Source of the DNA: Parabacteroides sp900760525
GTDB taxonomy: Bacteria; Bacteroidota; Bacteroidia; Bacteroidales; Tannerellaceae
Direction: 5' to 3'
NCBI RefSeq assembly: GCF_049860805.1
Contig: NZ_CP187555.1
Coordinates: forward strand, 2,356,001 to 2,420,000
Length of the DNA stretch: 64,000 bases
Part shown: piece by piece, positions 24,174 through 32,929 of the stretch
How the letters are laid out: the number at the start of each line of letters is the position of its first letter
Numbering within the stretch: position 1 is the first letter of the stretch
The notes under the pieces: model-generated
Databases searched by the model: none
What the model was told of the DNA's origin: nothing
What the model saw: only the letters and a program-made list of their open reading frames with translations
Made by a program: the position numbers and the translations under genes

Positions 24174-25090
24174 TGTTTTAAATAATTCTCTACCTGATTG
24201 AATGTCACATCCTTCAATACAACTTTCTTATCCTTGTCCAGCAGATAAAGAGTCGGTATTGCTTTCAAATCATAAATCTCATCATTTTTCAGACTCACCG
24301 TAGCGTCATAAGAATTGATCCAGCTTGCAGGCATATAAGAAATATGGTTTTTCCAAGCCTCCAGATCCTCATCCGGATAAACAGCCAGGACTTTAAGCTT
24401 GTTGTTCCTGATCCACTCCGTCACAAGCGGAGAAGCAGCAAGCTGGTCCGTAATTTCCTTACAGGCATGGCAATCCGGGTTATAGAAAAACAAGAGCAGA
24501 TAATCGGCTTTCGTGTGATAGAGCGTCCCTTTCTTACCGTCCGCCAGCGTGTAGGTGAAATCCGCAGCCTGTTTCCCTACCCTGTTTTTAAGCGCCAGTT
24601 CGAGCAAATGGGCGGGGCGTATCTTACTTACCTCATCGAGGACTGGCGCTTCCAAAACCGTTTCCAGCACATAGATATACAACGACTCATTCCGCATGGG
24701 GGAATTCGGATCATAGAGATACTTTTCATACAGGCTGGAAAAATAGGCGAACATCGTACTGTCTGCCGACGCTTTGCCCATCATATCTTTGATGGAAGCA
24801 ACGGCCGTTATTTCCGGGACATATTTCATCATGCCGATGTAATCGGAAATCGCCTGCTCCGTAATATCCGGGAGATGGATCAGGGTGGTGTCCGTAAAAT
24901 CGAACTTATCCCAATAGTGTTGCACTAAGTAAGCGGCGCGTTCTTCCGGTTCCGTGATGACGCTGGGGACAGAGACCATTTGAAACGTACGTCCTTTCGT
25001 GTCTCCAGCCTCCGTTTTCTTCGTCTGCTGGCCGTTGCAGGCGCTAAATATCAATGTAAAAGATAATAGGCAAAGTATTCTCATCCTCAT
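24170..25090 (-). CDS. Thioredoxin-fold lipoprotein (DUF5106/TlpA-like)
   Basis: A 306-residue periplasmic lipoprotein with lipobox LIFSAC and an N-terminal helical domain (DUF5106-like, about 40-180). The C-terminal thioredoxin-like domain has a CHAC redox motif (NPDCHACKEI) and the cis-Pro loop AIPTLYLLD. Likely a disulphide reductase or isomerase. It is translationally coupled to the M48 protease, suggesting joint envelope protein quality control. Confidence 0.85.
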   Translation of the reverse strand: MRMRILCLLSFTLIFSACNGQQTKKTEAGDTKGRTFQMVSVPSVITEPEERAAYLVQHYWDKFDFTDTTLIHLPDITEQAISDYIGMMKYVPEITAVASIKDMMGKASADSTMFAYFSSLYEKYLYDPNSPMRNESLYIYVLETVLEAPVLDEVSKIRPAHLLELALKNRVGKQAADFTYTLADGKKGTLYHTKADYLLLFFYNPDCHACKEITDQLAASPLVTEWIRNNKLKVLAVYPDEDLEAWKNHISYMPASWINSYDATVSLKNDEIYDLKAIPTLYLLDKDKKVVLKDVTFNQVENYLKQ

Positions 25091-25112
25091 AGTATCTTGT
25101 TTTTATCGCTTG

Positions 25113-25120
25113 CAAAGATA
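25113..25120 (-). promoter_or_regulatory. -7 box for the thioredoxin-fold/M48 operon
   Basis: TATCTTTG on the minus strand, 23 bp before the start codon. Confidence 0.6.
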
Positions 25121-25179
25121 TGATTTATCAGGAATTAAATAACCGGAGAAATAAATAATTAACGGTCTTATCCATAAAA

Positions 25180-25250
25180 GTAAGAGGTTATCCGAAAACC
25201 GGCGGGCTCATTCAGAAAAAAATGCCGGTGTTCTGTGGATAACCTCTTAC
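25180..25250. other. Nested 71-bp hairpin
   Basis: A perfect 14-bp outer stem (25180-25193 with 25237-25250) encloses a 6-bp inner stem (25198-25203 with 25224-25229). It lies in the gap between the PorE-like gene and the thioredoxin-fold gene. There is no T tract directly after, so it is not a typical terminator. Confidence 0.6.
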
Positions 25251-25304
25251 AGGTTACAGGTTTAAAATTCGAGGTACCTTATATCTTTTTACCTTATCGA
25301 TAAA

Positions 25305-27293
25305 TCAAAACAAATTATAGTTCGTCCGCAATACTTTAAATTCCGTCCGGCGGTTTATCTGGTCTGCAATCTCCTGCTGTTCAGGTGTCAGTTTATCAAT
25401 AAATTCTTCGGTCAGGACATCTCCTTCATTCAGGAAATCATAATTCTTGGCCATCTTCTTGTTGATCGTTTTAGGGACGCTTTCGCCATATCCTTTCGCC
25501 TCGAGCCGGTCCTGGGCAATCCCCCCGGCAATCAGATAGTCGACAACCGATTGTGCCCGCCGCTGCGCCAACCGTTCGTTATATTGCTCCGTACCTTTGC
25601 GGTCGGTATGTGCACCCAATTCGATCGTCACGTTCGGGTTATCATTCAGCATCTTGATCATTTCGTCCAATGCCTTCTTCGATTCCGGACGCAGAGTCGC
25701 CTTGTCGAAATCATAGAATATATTTTCGATCACAACAGGTTTACTGATCGGGGAAAGGAAAAAGTCCACGATATATGTCTCGTTCTTCTCCTCCGGCCCT
25801 GTTTTCAGTTCGAAATTCTGGTTCAGATAACCACGTGCGCTTGCCATCATCACATAGCGGATATCACGTTCCAGTTCAACCTTGTACTTACCGTCTTTCT
25901 TTGCCAGCACTTTTTCGTTCAGACCGTCCCTGCCGACAATACGGACCGTTGCATCTTCTATCGGGTTCTCGTCCACATCGGACACGATACCTTCGATAAA
26001 GATAGTGATAACCGGTAATTCGAAAGAATACAAATGGTCATATCCACGCGCATCATTGCGGTTGGAACTAAAAAAGCCGCTTTCCTTGTTTCCGGCAAAC
26101 GTGATTCCGAAATCATCGCCGGCCGAGTTGATCGGAGCTTTCATATTCTCGACGTTCCACTTACCCGTACTGTCCAAGGTCGCTTTGAAAATATCCAACC
26201 CTCCCATTCCCGGATGCCCGTCGGAAGCAAAATAGAGCGTTACGGAATCCCGCACGTAAGGGAACATCTCATCACCCGGCGTATTGATATCCGGTCCCAG
26301 ATTCTCCATCGGCCCGAAGTCGCTTCCCACGACACGTGCCCGAAACAGGTCTTTACCTCCATAACCACCTACGGCATCCGACACAAAATACAGATACTTG
26401 CCGTCCGGCGATATCGAGGGGTGACCGAGAGCCGTCACCGAATCTTTTACGATGCTCGCCCTGGTTCCTTTTCCCCATTTGGCACTACTGCGGGAAGATA
26501 TATAGATTTCCGAAGTACGTGGTCCTTCCGGGTCTTGTGCGCAATAGGTATAATACATCGTATTCCCGTCTTTGGAAAAAGAAGGCGTTCCCTCATCGAA
26601 CTCCGTATTTACCTCATCTTCCAGTTCGACCGGAGCCTGCCAAGTTCCATTTTCATCCTGCTTGACCAAGAAGAAATCGTTATTCCGCTGTCCGGTGATC
26701 GCGCTATTGGTCTCTTCCTTATCTTTCCCGGCACCTTTAGGCGTACGGGTGGAAGCAAAATACAACTGATCGTACTTTTCGCCATACAGCATCGGGCTGA
26801 ATTCGGAACGGCGGGAGTTAAACTTGTCCATCCGCTTCACCGTATAGCGGGTTGGCGACTGTTTCCATTTCACCGCTTCCTCCGAGCCCGTCACACCATT
26901 AAAGGCCAACACGCTGCCCGGTTCCCCCAGCAAGTAATCGTTGTAATATTTGATTGCCTCCCCATAACGTCCGCTCTTCTGGTACATCTGCCCCAGACGG
27001 AGATTCACGATACTGTCCGGATATTTATACCTGAGCGCATTCATATAGGCGCTGGTCGCACGCGGCGTATTGTTGATCAAGCGGTTACACTCCGCCATCC
27101 TAAAAGCGATATATCCACGCAAGTCACGCTTGGCAGGAGGTGTTTTCGTATATACTTTCCTGTAAATGGCCGCCGCTTCAAAATATTCGCCGATACGCTG
27201 CTTTTCTTCCGCGTCACTCAGTTTCGCTGATTTACAGGAATACAAGAAAGACGCAGTCAGCAACAGGAACAAATATGGGATAAATTGTCTCAT
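25305..27293 (-). CDS. porE: PorE-like OmpA-family lipoprotein of the type IX secretion apparatus
   Basis: A 662-residue lipoprotein (lipobox LLYSC at about 18-20). Domain order: N-terminal TPR (about 25-130, KYYNDYLLGEPGS), WD40/PD40-like beta-propeller (about 160-420, with repeated SPDGKYLYFVSD and FASDGHPGMGGLDIFKA), a carboxypeptidase-regulatory beta domain (about 430-510), and a C-terminal OmpA peptidoglycan-binding domain (FDKATLRPESKKALDE, LGAHTDRKGT). This order matches P. gingivalis PorE, which links the T9SS to peptidoglycan. A general OmpA/PD40 protein of other function cannot be excluded. It is a single-gene unit. Confidence 0.75.
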   Translation of the reverse strand: MRQFIPYLFLLLTASFLYSCKSAKLSDAEEKQRIGEYFEAAAIYRKVYTKTPPAKRDLRGYIAFRMAECNRLINNTPRATSAYMNALRYKYPDSIVNLRLGQMYQKSGRYGEAIKYYNDYLLGEPGSVLAFNGVTGSEEAVKWKQSPTRYTVKRMDKFNSRRSEFSPMLYGEKYDQLYFASTRTPKGAGKDKEETNSAITGQRNNDFFLVKQDENGTWQAPVELEDEVNTEFDEGTPSFSKDGNTMYYTYCAQDPEGPRTSEIYISSRSSAKWGKGTRASIVKDSVTALGHPSISPDGKYLYFVSDAVGGYGGKDLFRARVVGSDFGPMENLGPDINTPGDEMFPYVRDSVTLYFASDGHPGMGGLDIFKATLDSTGKWNVENMKAPINSAGDDFGITFAGNKESGFFSSNRNDARGYDHLYSFELPVITIFIEGIVSDVDENPIEDATVRIVGRDGLNEKVLAKKDGKYKVELERDIRYVMMASARGYLNQNFELKTGPEEKNETYIVDFFLSPISKPVVIENIFYDFDKATLRPESKKALDEMIKMLNDNPNVTIELGAHTDRKGTEQYNERLAQRRAQSVVDYLIAGGIAQDRLEAKGYGESVPKTINKKMAKNYDFLNEGDVLTEEFIDKLTPEQQEIADQINRRTEFKVLRTNYNLF

Positions 27294-27348
27294 TTGCTAT
27301 AATCTATGTTTTATTAAACAGGATTATGTATGATTTATTGTATGAACT

Positions 27349-28569
27349 TTATAACAATAGCGAGCTATCCCCGTAACTCAAAAAACGGAAATCATGCGCC
27401 AGGGCATAATCATAAATATTTTTCCAGTCCCCTTTCACAAAAGCGGATATCAGCAACAGCAACGTGCTTTTCGGCTGATGGAAGTTGGTCACGATGCCGC
27501 GCACGATCTTAAACGCATAGCCCGGAGCGATAATGATCCGGGTAGCCGTCACCAACTTGTCTGCCTGGCGACGGTCCAGATAATCCAGAATATTTTGCAA
27601 GGCCTCGTCAGCCGTCAGCTTGTTATTCGCTTCTTCGTAAGGCATCCACTGCTTAACAATCAGTTCCTCGGCAGTGGCATCCGGTTTCGAAGCCAGCGTG
27701 ACGCCCATATAATAGAGGCTTTCAAGCGTACGGACCGAAGTCGTGCCGACCGCAATAATCTTACCGAGGTTATTCTTAATCCGTTCGATCGAACTCCGGC
27801 GTACGGAGATAAATTCCGTATGCATCTCATGCCCTTCGATCGTCTCGCTTTTCACAGGCTTGAATGTCCCGGCTCCGACATGAAGCGTCAATTCTTCCCG
27901 TCCGATCCCCTGCGCATCGATAGCGGCTAGGACTTCCGGTGTAAAATGCAAACCGGCTGTCGGTGCGGCCACCGAACCTTTTATCTTGGAGTAGACCGTC
28001 TGGTAGGTCTGCAAATCGCTTTTCTCGGTTTCCCGGTTCAAATAAGGAGGGATCGGCAACACGCCTGCCGCATCCAACAGGTCGGCAAACGTGCACGTCG
28101 GATGATCCCATGTAAACTCGATGAGATGGCTGTCCCCGCAGGTCTGCAATTTTTCAGCTTTCAATATGACCGTCTCGCCACCGAACTGCACCTCCTTCTT
28201 TAAAAACCCTTCTTTCCATTTCTTCAGGTTACCGACTAAGCAAGTCCAGCGGCAACGTTCGGTCTGTTGGAAAACCAACGCATAGTCATGCGGTTCTACC
28301 GGTTCCAGGCAGAAAATCTCGATCTTCGCACCTGTCTCTTTCTGAAACAGCAGACGCGCCTGGATCACCCGCGTATTGTTGAATACCATCAGAGATCCAT
28401 CCGGCAAGTAATCCGTAATATGTTTGAATATACTCTCGCTGACTTTTCCTTCCTTATATAATAAGAGTTTCGATTCATCCCGTTTGGATAACGGGAATTT
28501 GGCGATCCGCTCGTCAGGCAGCGGATAATCAAAATCTTCGATACGTATCTGTTGCGTCTGTGTTGTCAT
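27349..28569 (-). CDS. queA: S-adenosylmethionine:tRNA ribosyltransferase-isomerase
   Basis: A protein of about 406 residues making epoxyqueuosine on tRNA by transferring the ribosyl moiety of SAM. Signatures include FDYPLPDERIAKFPL, SLMVFNNTRVIQARL, GSVAAPTAGLHFTPE, HVGAGTFKPV and NFHQPKSTLLLLISAF. ATG 28569 is used: a -7 box at 28610-28617 puts transcription start near 28602, downstream of the first codon of a longer frame. The gene is divergent from the DUF2027/Smr gene. The last residues of the frame run LSYGDSSLLL, as in the family. Confidence 0.96.
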   Translation of the reverse strand: MTTQTQQIRIEDFDYPLPDERIAKFPLSKRDESKLLLYKEGKVSESIFKHITDYLPDGSLMVFNNTRVIQARLLFQKETGAKIEIFCLEPVEPHDYALVFQQTERCRWTCLVGNLKKWKEGFLKKEVQFGGETVILKAEKLQTCGDSHLIEFTWDHPTCTFADLLDAAGVLPIPPYLNRETEKSDLQTYQTVYSKIKGSVAAPTAGLHFTPEVLAAIDAQGIGREELTLHVGAGTFKPVKSETIEGHEMHTEFISVRRSSIERIKNNLGKIIAVGTTSVRTLESLYYMGVTLASKPDATAEELIVKQWMPYEEANNKLTADEALQNILDYLDRRQADKLVTATRIIIAPGYAFKIVRGIVTNFHQPKSTLLLLISAFVKGDWKNIYDYALAHDFRFLSYGDSSLLL

Positions 28570-28609
28570 GACTTTTGCTATTACAGGCTCTTTTAATCGA
28601 ACCGGGTTG

Positions 28610-28617
28610 CAAAAGTA
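28610..28617 (-). promoter_or_regulatory. -7 box for queA
   Basis: TACTTTTG on the minus strand. It fixes the queA start at 28569. Confidence 0.6.
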
Positions 28618-28874
28618 CAAATTTATAGGTAAAAAGTATCAGAAAACACGAACAAGAATCCGGCCCCGGATTTATCAAAATGTCACTACCACCCCATCTA
28701 AATCGAATTAGTTATGCATGTATTTGGAATTAGTATTGCGGGTAATATTTTTTAACACTTCATTTTGCCATGCTTTACCCTTATAAGTATAGCAAAATGA
28801 TATGCTGGTATTTCCTATAAAAAACAAGGTTGGCAAATCAACCGTCCGAAACCGGATTAATCGCTGAATTTTAC

Positions 28875-28882
28875 TACTTTTG
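28875..28882 (+). promoter_or_regulatory. -7 box for the DUF2027/Smr gene
   Basis: TACTTTTG; the start codon follows at 28910. The remaining part of the 28618-28874 gap shows only a weak inverted repeat CATTTTGC/GCAAAATG near 28762-28800. Confidence 0.6.
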
Positions 28883-28909
28883 TGGCAAATAACAAAAGTA
28901 AATCGAATT

Positions 28910-30019
28910 ATGAGTAACATAAAAGTAGGAGACAAAGTGCGTTTCCTGAACAGCACCGGTGGAGGTGTCGTTCGTAGTTTCAAAGGGAAAGACCAGGTTT
29001 TGGTGGAAGATGAAGACGGATTCGAAGTACCGGCGCTGATCCGTGAATGTGTTGTCGTAGGAGATAGCGAGATGCAGGTGCACAGCTCCCGGCGTTCACC
29101 GTTGCCTTCCGTGGAACAGGCGTCCGCTACACAGACACCATCGCACACCGCCACCGTAGAGACGCACAGCCGTGCGTCTCTACCGAACAACGAGACGCCT
29201 ATCCCGGCAGAAACCGCCGAGGGCGAACGGCTGAATATCTACTTGGCTTACCTCCCGATAGAGCCTGCCAAAGTGATGCAGGGAAGCGGCTACGAAACCT
29301 ATTTCATCAATGACAGCAATTACTATCTGTTCTTCAATTATATGAATCGCCAAAACAACAGTTGGATCAGCCGCTATAACGGTATCGTAGAGCCGAATAC
29401 ACAGATTTTCTTAGAAGAATTCGGCAAAGAAGAACTGAACGACTTGGAACGTATCTGCGTGCAACTGATCGCGTTCAAAAAGGACAAACCTTATTCATTG
29501 AAGAATGCCATTTCGGTAGAACTCCATCTCGATACAGTCAAATTCTATAAGCAACACTGCTTCATGGAAAACGATTTCTTCGACGAAGATGCAATGGTCT
29601 ACCCGATCGTGCGCCAGGACATCCCTGAAAAAGAATTGCTGATTTCCGCAGCCGAATTACAGGAAGCCATGCAGCAAAAAGTACGCGAAGACCGCCGCGC
29701 TCCCCAAACGATCGTCAAGAAGAAAGCGACAGACAGCGCTATCCTCGAAGTGGATCTGCATATCACTGAACTACTGGACAACACCAATGGGCTGAGTAAC
29801 GCTGACATGCTGAACTACCAGTTGGAAAAATTCCATGAAGTGCTCTCCAAATACGCAGCCAACAAAGGACAGAAAATCGTCTTTATCCACGGAAAAGGCG
29901 ACGGGGTACTGCGCAAGGCAATCGAGAAAGAACTAAAAACAAAATACAAACAACATTATTACCAAGATGCCTCCTTCCGCGAATACGGCTTCGGAGCAAC
30001 GATGGTAACGATTAAATAA
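28910..30019 (+). CDS. DUF2027 protein with C-terminal Smr domain
   Basis: About 369 residues. The N-terminal DUF2027 segment (VGDKVRFLNSTGGGVVRSFKG) is a KOW/MutS2-like beta module, a middle beta domain follows (about 100-260), and the C-terminal Smr domain carries EVDLHITELL and IHGKGDGVLRKAI, the motif of MutS2-type endonucleases. A role in nucleic acid or ribosome quality control is likely but unproven. A perfect palindromic repeat (29156-29183) is inserted in the linker and encodes VETHSRASLP in frame. ATG 28910 follows the -7 box; an upstream ATG at 28880 overlaps the promoter. Confidence 0.85.
   Translation: MSNIKVGDKVRFLNSTGGGVVRSFKGKDQVLVEDEDGFEVPALIRECVVVGDSEMQVHSSRRSPLPSVEQASATQTPSHTATVETHSRASLPNNETPIPAETAEGERLNIYLAYLPIEPAKVMQGSGYETYFINDSNYYLFFNYMNRQNNSWISRYNGIVEPNTQIFLEEFGKEELNDLERICVQLIAFKKDKPYSLKNAISVELHLDTVKFYKQHCFMENDFFDEDAMVYPIVRQDIPEKELLISAAELQEAMQQKVREDRRAPQTIVKKKATDSAILEVDLHITELLDNTNGLSNADMLNYQLEKFHEVLSKYAANKGQKIVFIHGKGDGVLRKAIEKELKTKYKQHYYQDASFREYGFGATMVTIK
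29156..29183. repeat. REP-like palindrome GTAGAGACGCAC/GTGCGTCTCTAC inside a gene
   Basis: A perfect 12-bp inverted repeat with a 4-nt loop, in frame in the linker of the DUF2027/Smr protein. Sequences of this GTAGAGACGC type recur in Bacteroidetes and cyanobacterial genomes. Confidence 0.8.
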
Positions 30020-30043
30020 GTTGTCAATTATCCACTGCTCATC

Positions 30044-30511
30044 ATGGCTACCGAAATAGAAAGAAAATTCCTTGTCACCGGTGACTTCAGCCGGCAAGTG
30101 ACCTCGGCACAACGTATCGTGCAAGGGTATATCTGCTCACAACCCGGACGGACAGTACGGGTGCGCATCCGGGGGGAAGAAGGATTCCTCACGATCAAGG
30201 GCGCATCGGATGAGAAAGGGTTGAGCCGCTACGAGTTCGAACAGAAGATACCGTTAGCGGATGCGGAAGAGCTATTGAAACTATGCGAACCCGGAGCCAT
30301 AGACAAAATGCGCAATCTGGTCCCGGCAGGAAAACACACTTGGGAAATCGACGTTTTTCATGGCGAGAACGAAGGGCTGATCTTAGCGGAAATAGAATTG
30401 GCTTACGAGGACGAACCTTTTGAACGGCCCGACTGGATCGGACAAGAGGTCAGTGGAGATCGTCGTTACTATAACTCGATGTTGACAAAACATCCGTATA
30501 AACAATGGTAA
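30044..30511 (+). CDS. CYTH-domain protein (triphosphate tunnel metalloenzyme)
   Basis: A 155-residue protein with the N-terminal signature EIERKFLV (ExExK), alternating basic and acidic strands (GRTVRVRIRGEEGFLTIKG, YEFEQKIP, WEIDVFHG, LILAEIELAYED), as in small bacterial CYTH proteins. These hydrolyse triphosphate substrates; members in other bacteria are inorganic triphosphatases. Adenylate cyclase activity is unlikely. It follows the DUF2027/Smr gene by 24 bp. Confidence 0.9.
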   Translation: MATEIERKFLVTGDFSRQVTSAQRIVQGYICSQPGRTVRVRIRGEEGFLTIKGASDEKGLSRYEFEQKIPLADAEELLKLCEPGAIDKMRNLVPAGKHTWEIDVFHGENEGLILAEIELAYEDEPFERPDWIGQEVSGDRRYYNSMLTKHPYKQW

Positions 30512-30604
30512 GATTTATGATTTCAGATTTATGATTTATGAAGACGATAAAGCCATAAATCTGAAATCATAAATCATAATTCATAAATCATAAATCATAA
30601 AACA
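30512..30604. repeat. Perfect 22-bp inverted repeat and ATTTATGATTT tandem tract
   Basis: Arms 30512-30533 and 30554-30575 are exact inverted copies (22 bp) around a 20-nt loop. The tract continues with further copies of the octamer CATAAATC up to the start of the peptidase gene. It may act as a terminator for the CYTH gene. Confidence 0.75.
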
Positions 30605-32764
30605 ATGAAGAGACTCATCATCTCCCTCGCGGCAGCCATCCTGTCGCTACCGGTAACAGCCGATGAGGGCATGTGGCTGCTACCTTTGCTGAAAGGACAA
30701 AAATTCCCGGAAATGCAAGCTCTGGGACTTAAATTGCAAGATTATGACATCTATAGCCCCGACTCGGCTTCCCTGAAAGATGCCGTCGTCATCTTCGGAG
30801 GCGGTTGCACGGGCGAGATCGTTTCACCGGAAGGATTGCTCCTGACCAACCATCATTGCGGCTACGGCTGCATCCAGCGTCACAGTACGCTGGAGCATGA
30901 CTACCTGACAAACGGCTTTTGGGCCATGTCGCGCGATCAGGAACTTCCGAATCCCGGCATGACCGTCACTTTCATCGATAAAATAGAGGATGTGACCGAC
31001 TATGTGAAAAAGGAACTGGAAAAAGACACCGATCCTAACAGCATGAACTTCCTCTCCCCTAAATTTCTGAACGGACTGGCAAAAGCAAAAGCCGGAGAAA
31101 AGTTCCTGCAGGATAATCCGGGCACGGAAGTCGAGATCAAGGCGTTCTACGGTGGCAACCAGTATTTCATGTTCACAAAGAAAATCTATTCCGATGTCCG
31201 TCTCGTAGGGGCTCCTCCTTCGTCGATCGGGAAGTTCGGCGCAGATACCGACAACTGGATGTGGCCGCGTCATACGGGCGACTTCTCCGTCTTCCGCGTC
31301 TATGCCGATGCGAACGGCAATCCGGCTCCCTACTCCGACAAAAATGTTCCGCTTCGCCCGAAACGCTGGTTTAAGATTTCATTGAAAGGCGTCCAGGAAA
31401 ACGATTATGCCATGATGATGGGATTTCCCGGCCGGACCAATAAATACTATACTTCCTGGGAAGTGGCGGAACGCCGTGATATCGACAACACGGTCCGCAT
31501 CCACATCCGTGATTTGCGCCAGAAAGTCATGTTGGACGAGATGCTGAAAGACCCGGCTGTCCGGATTCAGTATGCCAGCAAATATGCTGGCTCGACAAAT
31601 GCTTACAAAAATGCGATCGGCAGCAACTGGGCCATCAAAAAGCGGAATTTCGAACAAGTGAAAAAGGAGGAACAGGACAAACTGATCGCCTGGTCCAACA
31701 AAATGTGCGAACCGAGCTATCCCGATGCCTTGATGGCACTCGAACAGATCGTATCGGATCGTAAAGACCTGCGTTTCCGCAGTTGGATGTTGGACGAAGC
31801 GATTCTGAGAGGGATTGAATTTACAAGCGTGCCGACTCAAACGGATGCGGTCATAGAAGCCCTGAAAGGGAAAGACAAAAAAGCCAGACAGGAACAGCTC
31901 CGGCTGTTGGAACGGGCTTATCATGGATTTGCCAACAGCAATTACTCGGCCGACGTAGACAAGAAAATCGCCAAAGTGATGCTGAAAGAATACCGCAGCC
32001 AGATCGACCCGAAAGCGCAACCGGCCTATTTCGGACTGGTCGACAAGAAGTTTAAAGGAGACACGGACCGGTTCGTCGACTATCTGTTCGAGGCATCCAT
32101 CTTCGGCAGTGAGGATAATTTCAATAAATTCCTTTCCCGCCCGTCTGCCAAAGCGTTGGAAAACGACCCGATGATTCTTTTTGCCAAGTCTGTCCGTGCA
32201 GAAGAAGCCAATCTGAAGAATGCGTTAAAAGAATTTGAAGATGGGTATGCAATGGCTCACCGCCGTTATGTAAAAGGTTTGCTGGCCATGTATGGCGACC
32301 GTGCCAATTTCCCCGACGCCAACTTCACCCTGCGCCTCACCTACGGACAGGTAAAAGGCTACAGCCCGCGCGACTGCGACTACTACGGTCATCAAACAAC
32401 ACTGGACGGCGTGATGGAAAAAGAAGATTCCACCAACTGGGAATTCGTCGTGCCCGCCCGTCTGAAAGAATTGTACGCCGCCAAAGATTTCGGACGCTAC
32501 AAAGCTCCCGGCGGAAAAATGCCTGTCGCTTTCAGTACAACTACCCATTCGACCGGTGGAAACTCCGGCAGCCCTGTGATGAATGCGAACGGCGAACTGA
32601 TCGGCATCAATTTCGACCGCAACTGGGAAGGGGTCGGCGGCGACATCCAGTACCTCCCCGACTACCAGCGCAGCATCATCGTCGACATCCGCTACGTCCT
32701 CTTCATCATGGACAAATATGCCGGAGCAGGATATTTGCTGGATGAGATGGAGATTGAAGAATAA
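30605..32764 (+). CDS. S46 family dipeptidyl-peptidase, DPP11-type (Asp/Glu-specific)
   Basis: A 719-residue periplasmic serine exopeptidase with a signal peptide (RLIISLAAAILSLPVTA). The chymotrypsin-fold triad includes His in LLTNHHCGYG and Ser in GGNSGSPVMN. The specificity position is Arg672 (INFDRNWEGVGG), which corresponds to Arg673 of P. gingivalis DPP11; DPP7 has Gly there. This predicts cleavage of dipeptides after Asp or Glu. It supplies dipeptides for import, and a POT-family peptide transporter lies at 60.5 kb. The length is almost identical to DPP11 (720). Confidence 0.92.
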   Translation: MKRLIISLAAAILSLPVTADEGMWLLPLLKGQKFPEMQALGLKLQDYDIYSPDSASLKDAVVIFGGGCTGEIVSPEGLLLTNHHCGYGCIQRHSTLEHDYLTNGFWAMSRDQELPNPGMTVTFIDKIEDVTDYVKKELEKDTDPNSMNFLSPKFLNGLAKAKAGEKFLQDNPGTEVEIKAFYGGNQYFMFTKKIYSDVRLVGAPPSSIGKFGADTDNWMWPRHTGDFSVFRVYADANGNPAPYSDKNVPLRPKRWFKISLKGVQENDYAMMMGFPGRTNKYYTSWEVAERRDIDNTVRIHIRDLRQKVMLDEMLKDPAVRIQYASKYAGSTNAYKNAIGSNWAIKKRNFEQVKKEEQDKLIAWSNKMCEPSYPDALMALEQIVSDRKDLRFRSWMLDEAILRGIEFTSVPTQTDAVIEALKGKDKKARQEQLRLLERAYHGFANSNYSADVDKKIAKVMLKEYRSQIDPKAQPAYFGLVDKKFKGDTDRFVDYLFEASIFGSEDNFNKFLSRPSAKALENDPMILFAKSVRAEEANLKNALKEFEDGYAMAHRRYVKGLLAMYGDRANFPDANFTLRLTYGQVKGYSPRDCDYYGHQTTLDGVMEKEDSTNWEFVVPARLKELYAAKDFGRYKAPGGKMPVAFSTTTHSTGGNSGSPVMNANGELIGINFDRNWEGVGGDIQYLPDYQRSIIVDIRYVLFIMDKYAGAGYLLDEMEIEE

Positions 32765-32792
32765 TTGGTACAATAACTCACAGCAAGCCACA

Positions 32793-32925
32793 GGAAGGTG
32801 TGTCAAAACACCTTTATCACGATCTTTTAGGCACGGATTTACACGGATAAATTTATTTTCTTTCCGTGTAATCCGTGCTTAAATTATGTCTATTAGTAAA
32901 CAGGATTTTGTTTCGACACACCTCC
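32793..32925. repeat. Composite inverted-repeat element (MITE-like)
   Basis: Outer arms GGAAGGTGTGTCAAAACA (32793-32810) and its imperfect inverse (32908-32925) enclose an inner stem of GCACGGATTTACACGGA (32831-32847) with TCCGTGTAATCCGTGC (32863-32878). The ends resemble the element at 4018-4076. Confidence 0.55.
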
Positions 32926-32929
32926 AATC

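Noticed and set aside
26034..27230. 398-residue plus-strand open frame
   Set aside because: Antisense to the PorE-like gene; no recognisable domain, His/Arg-rich composition typical of a shadow frame.
28762..28800. Inverted repeat CATTTTGC/GCAAAATG in the queA upstream gap
   Set aside because: Arms are only 8 bp and the interior shows no further structure; may be chance in A+T-rich DNA.
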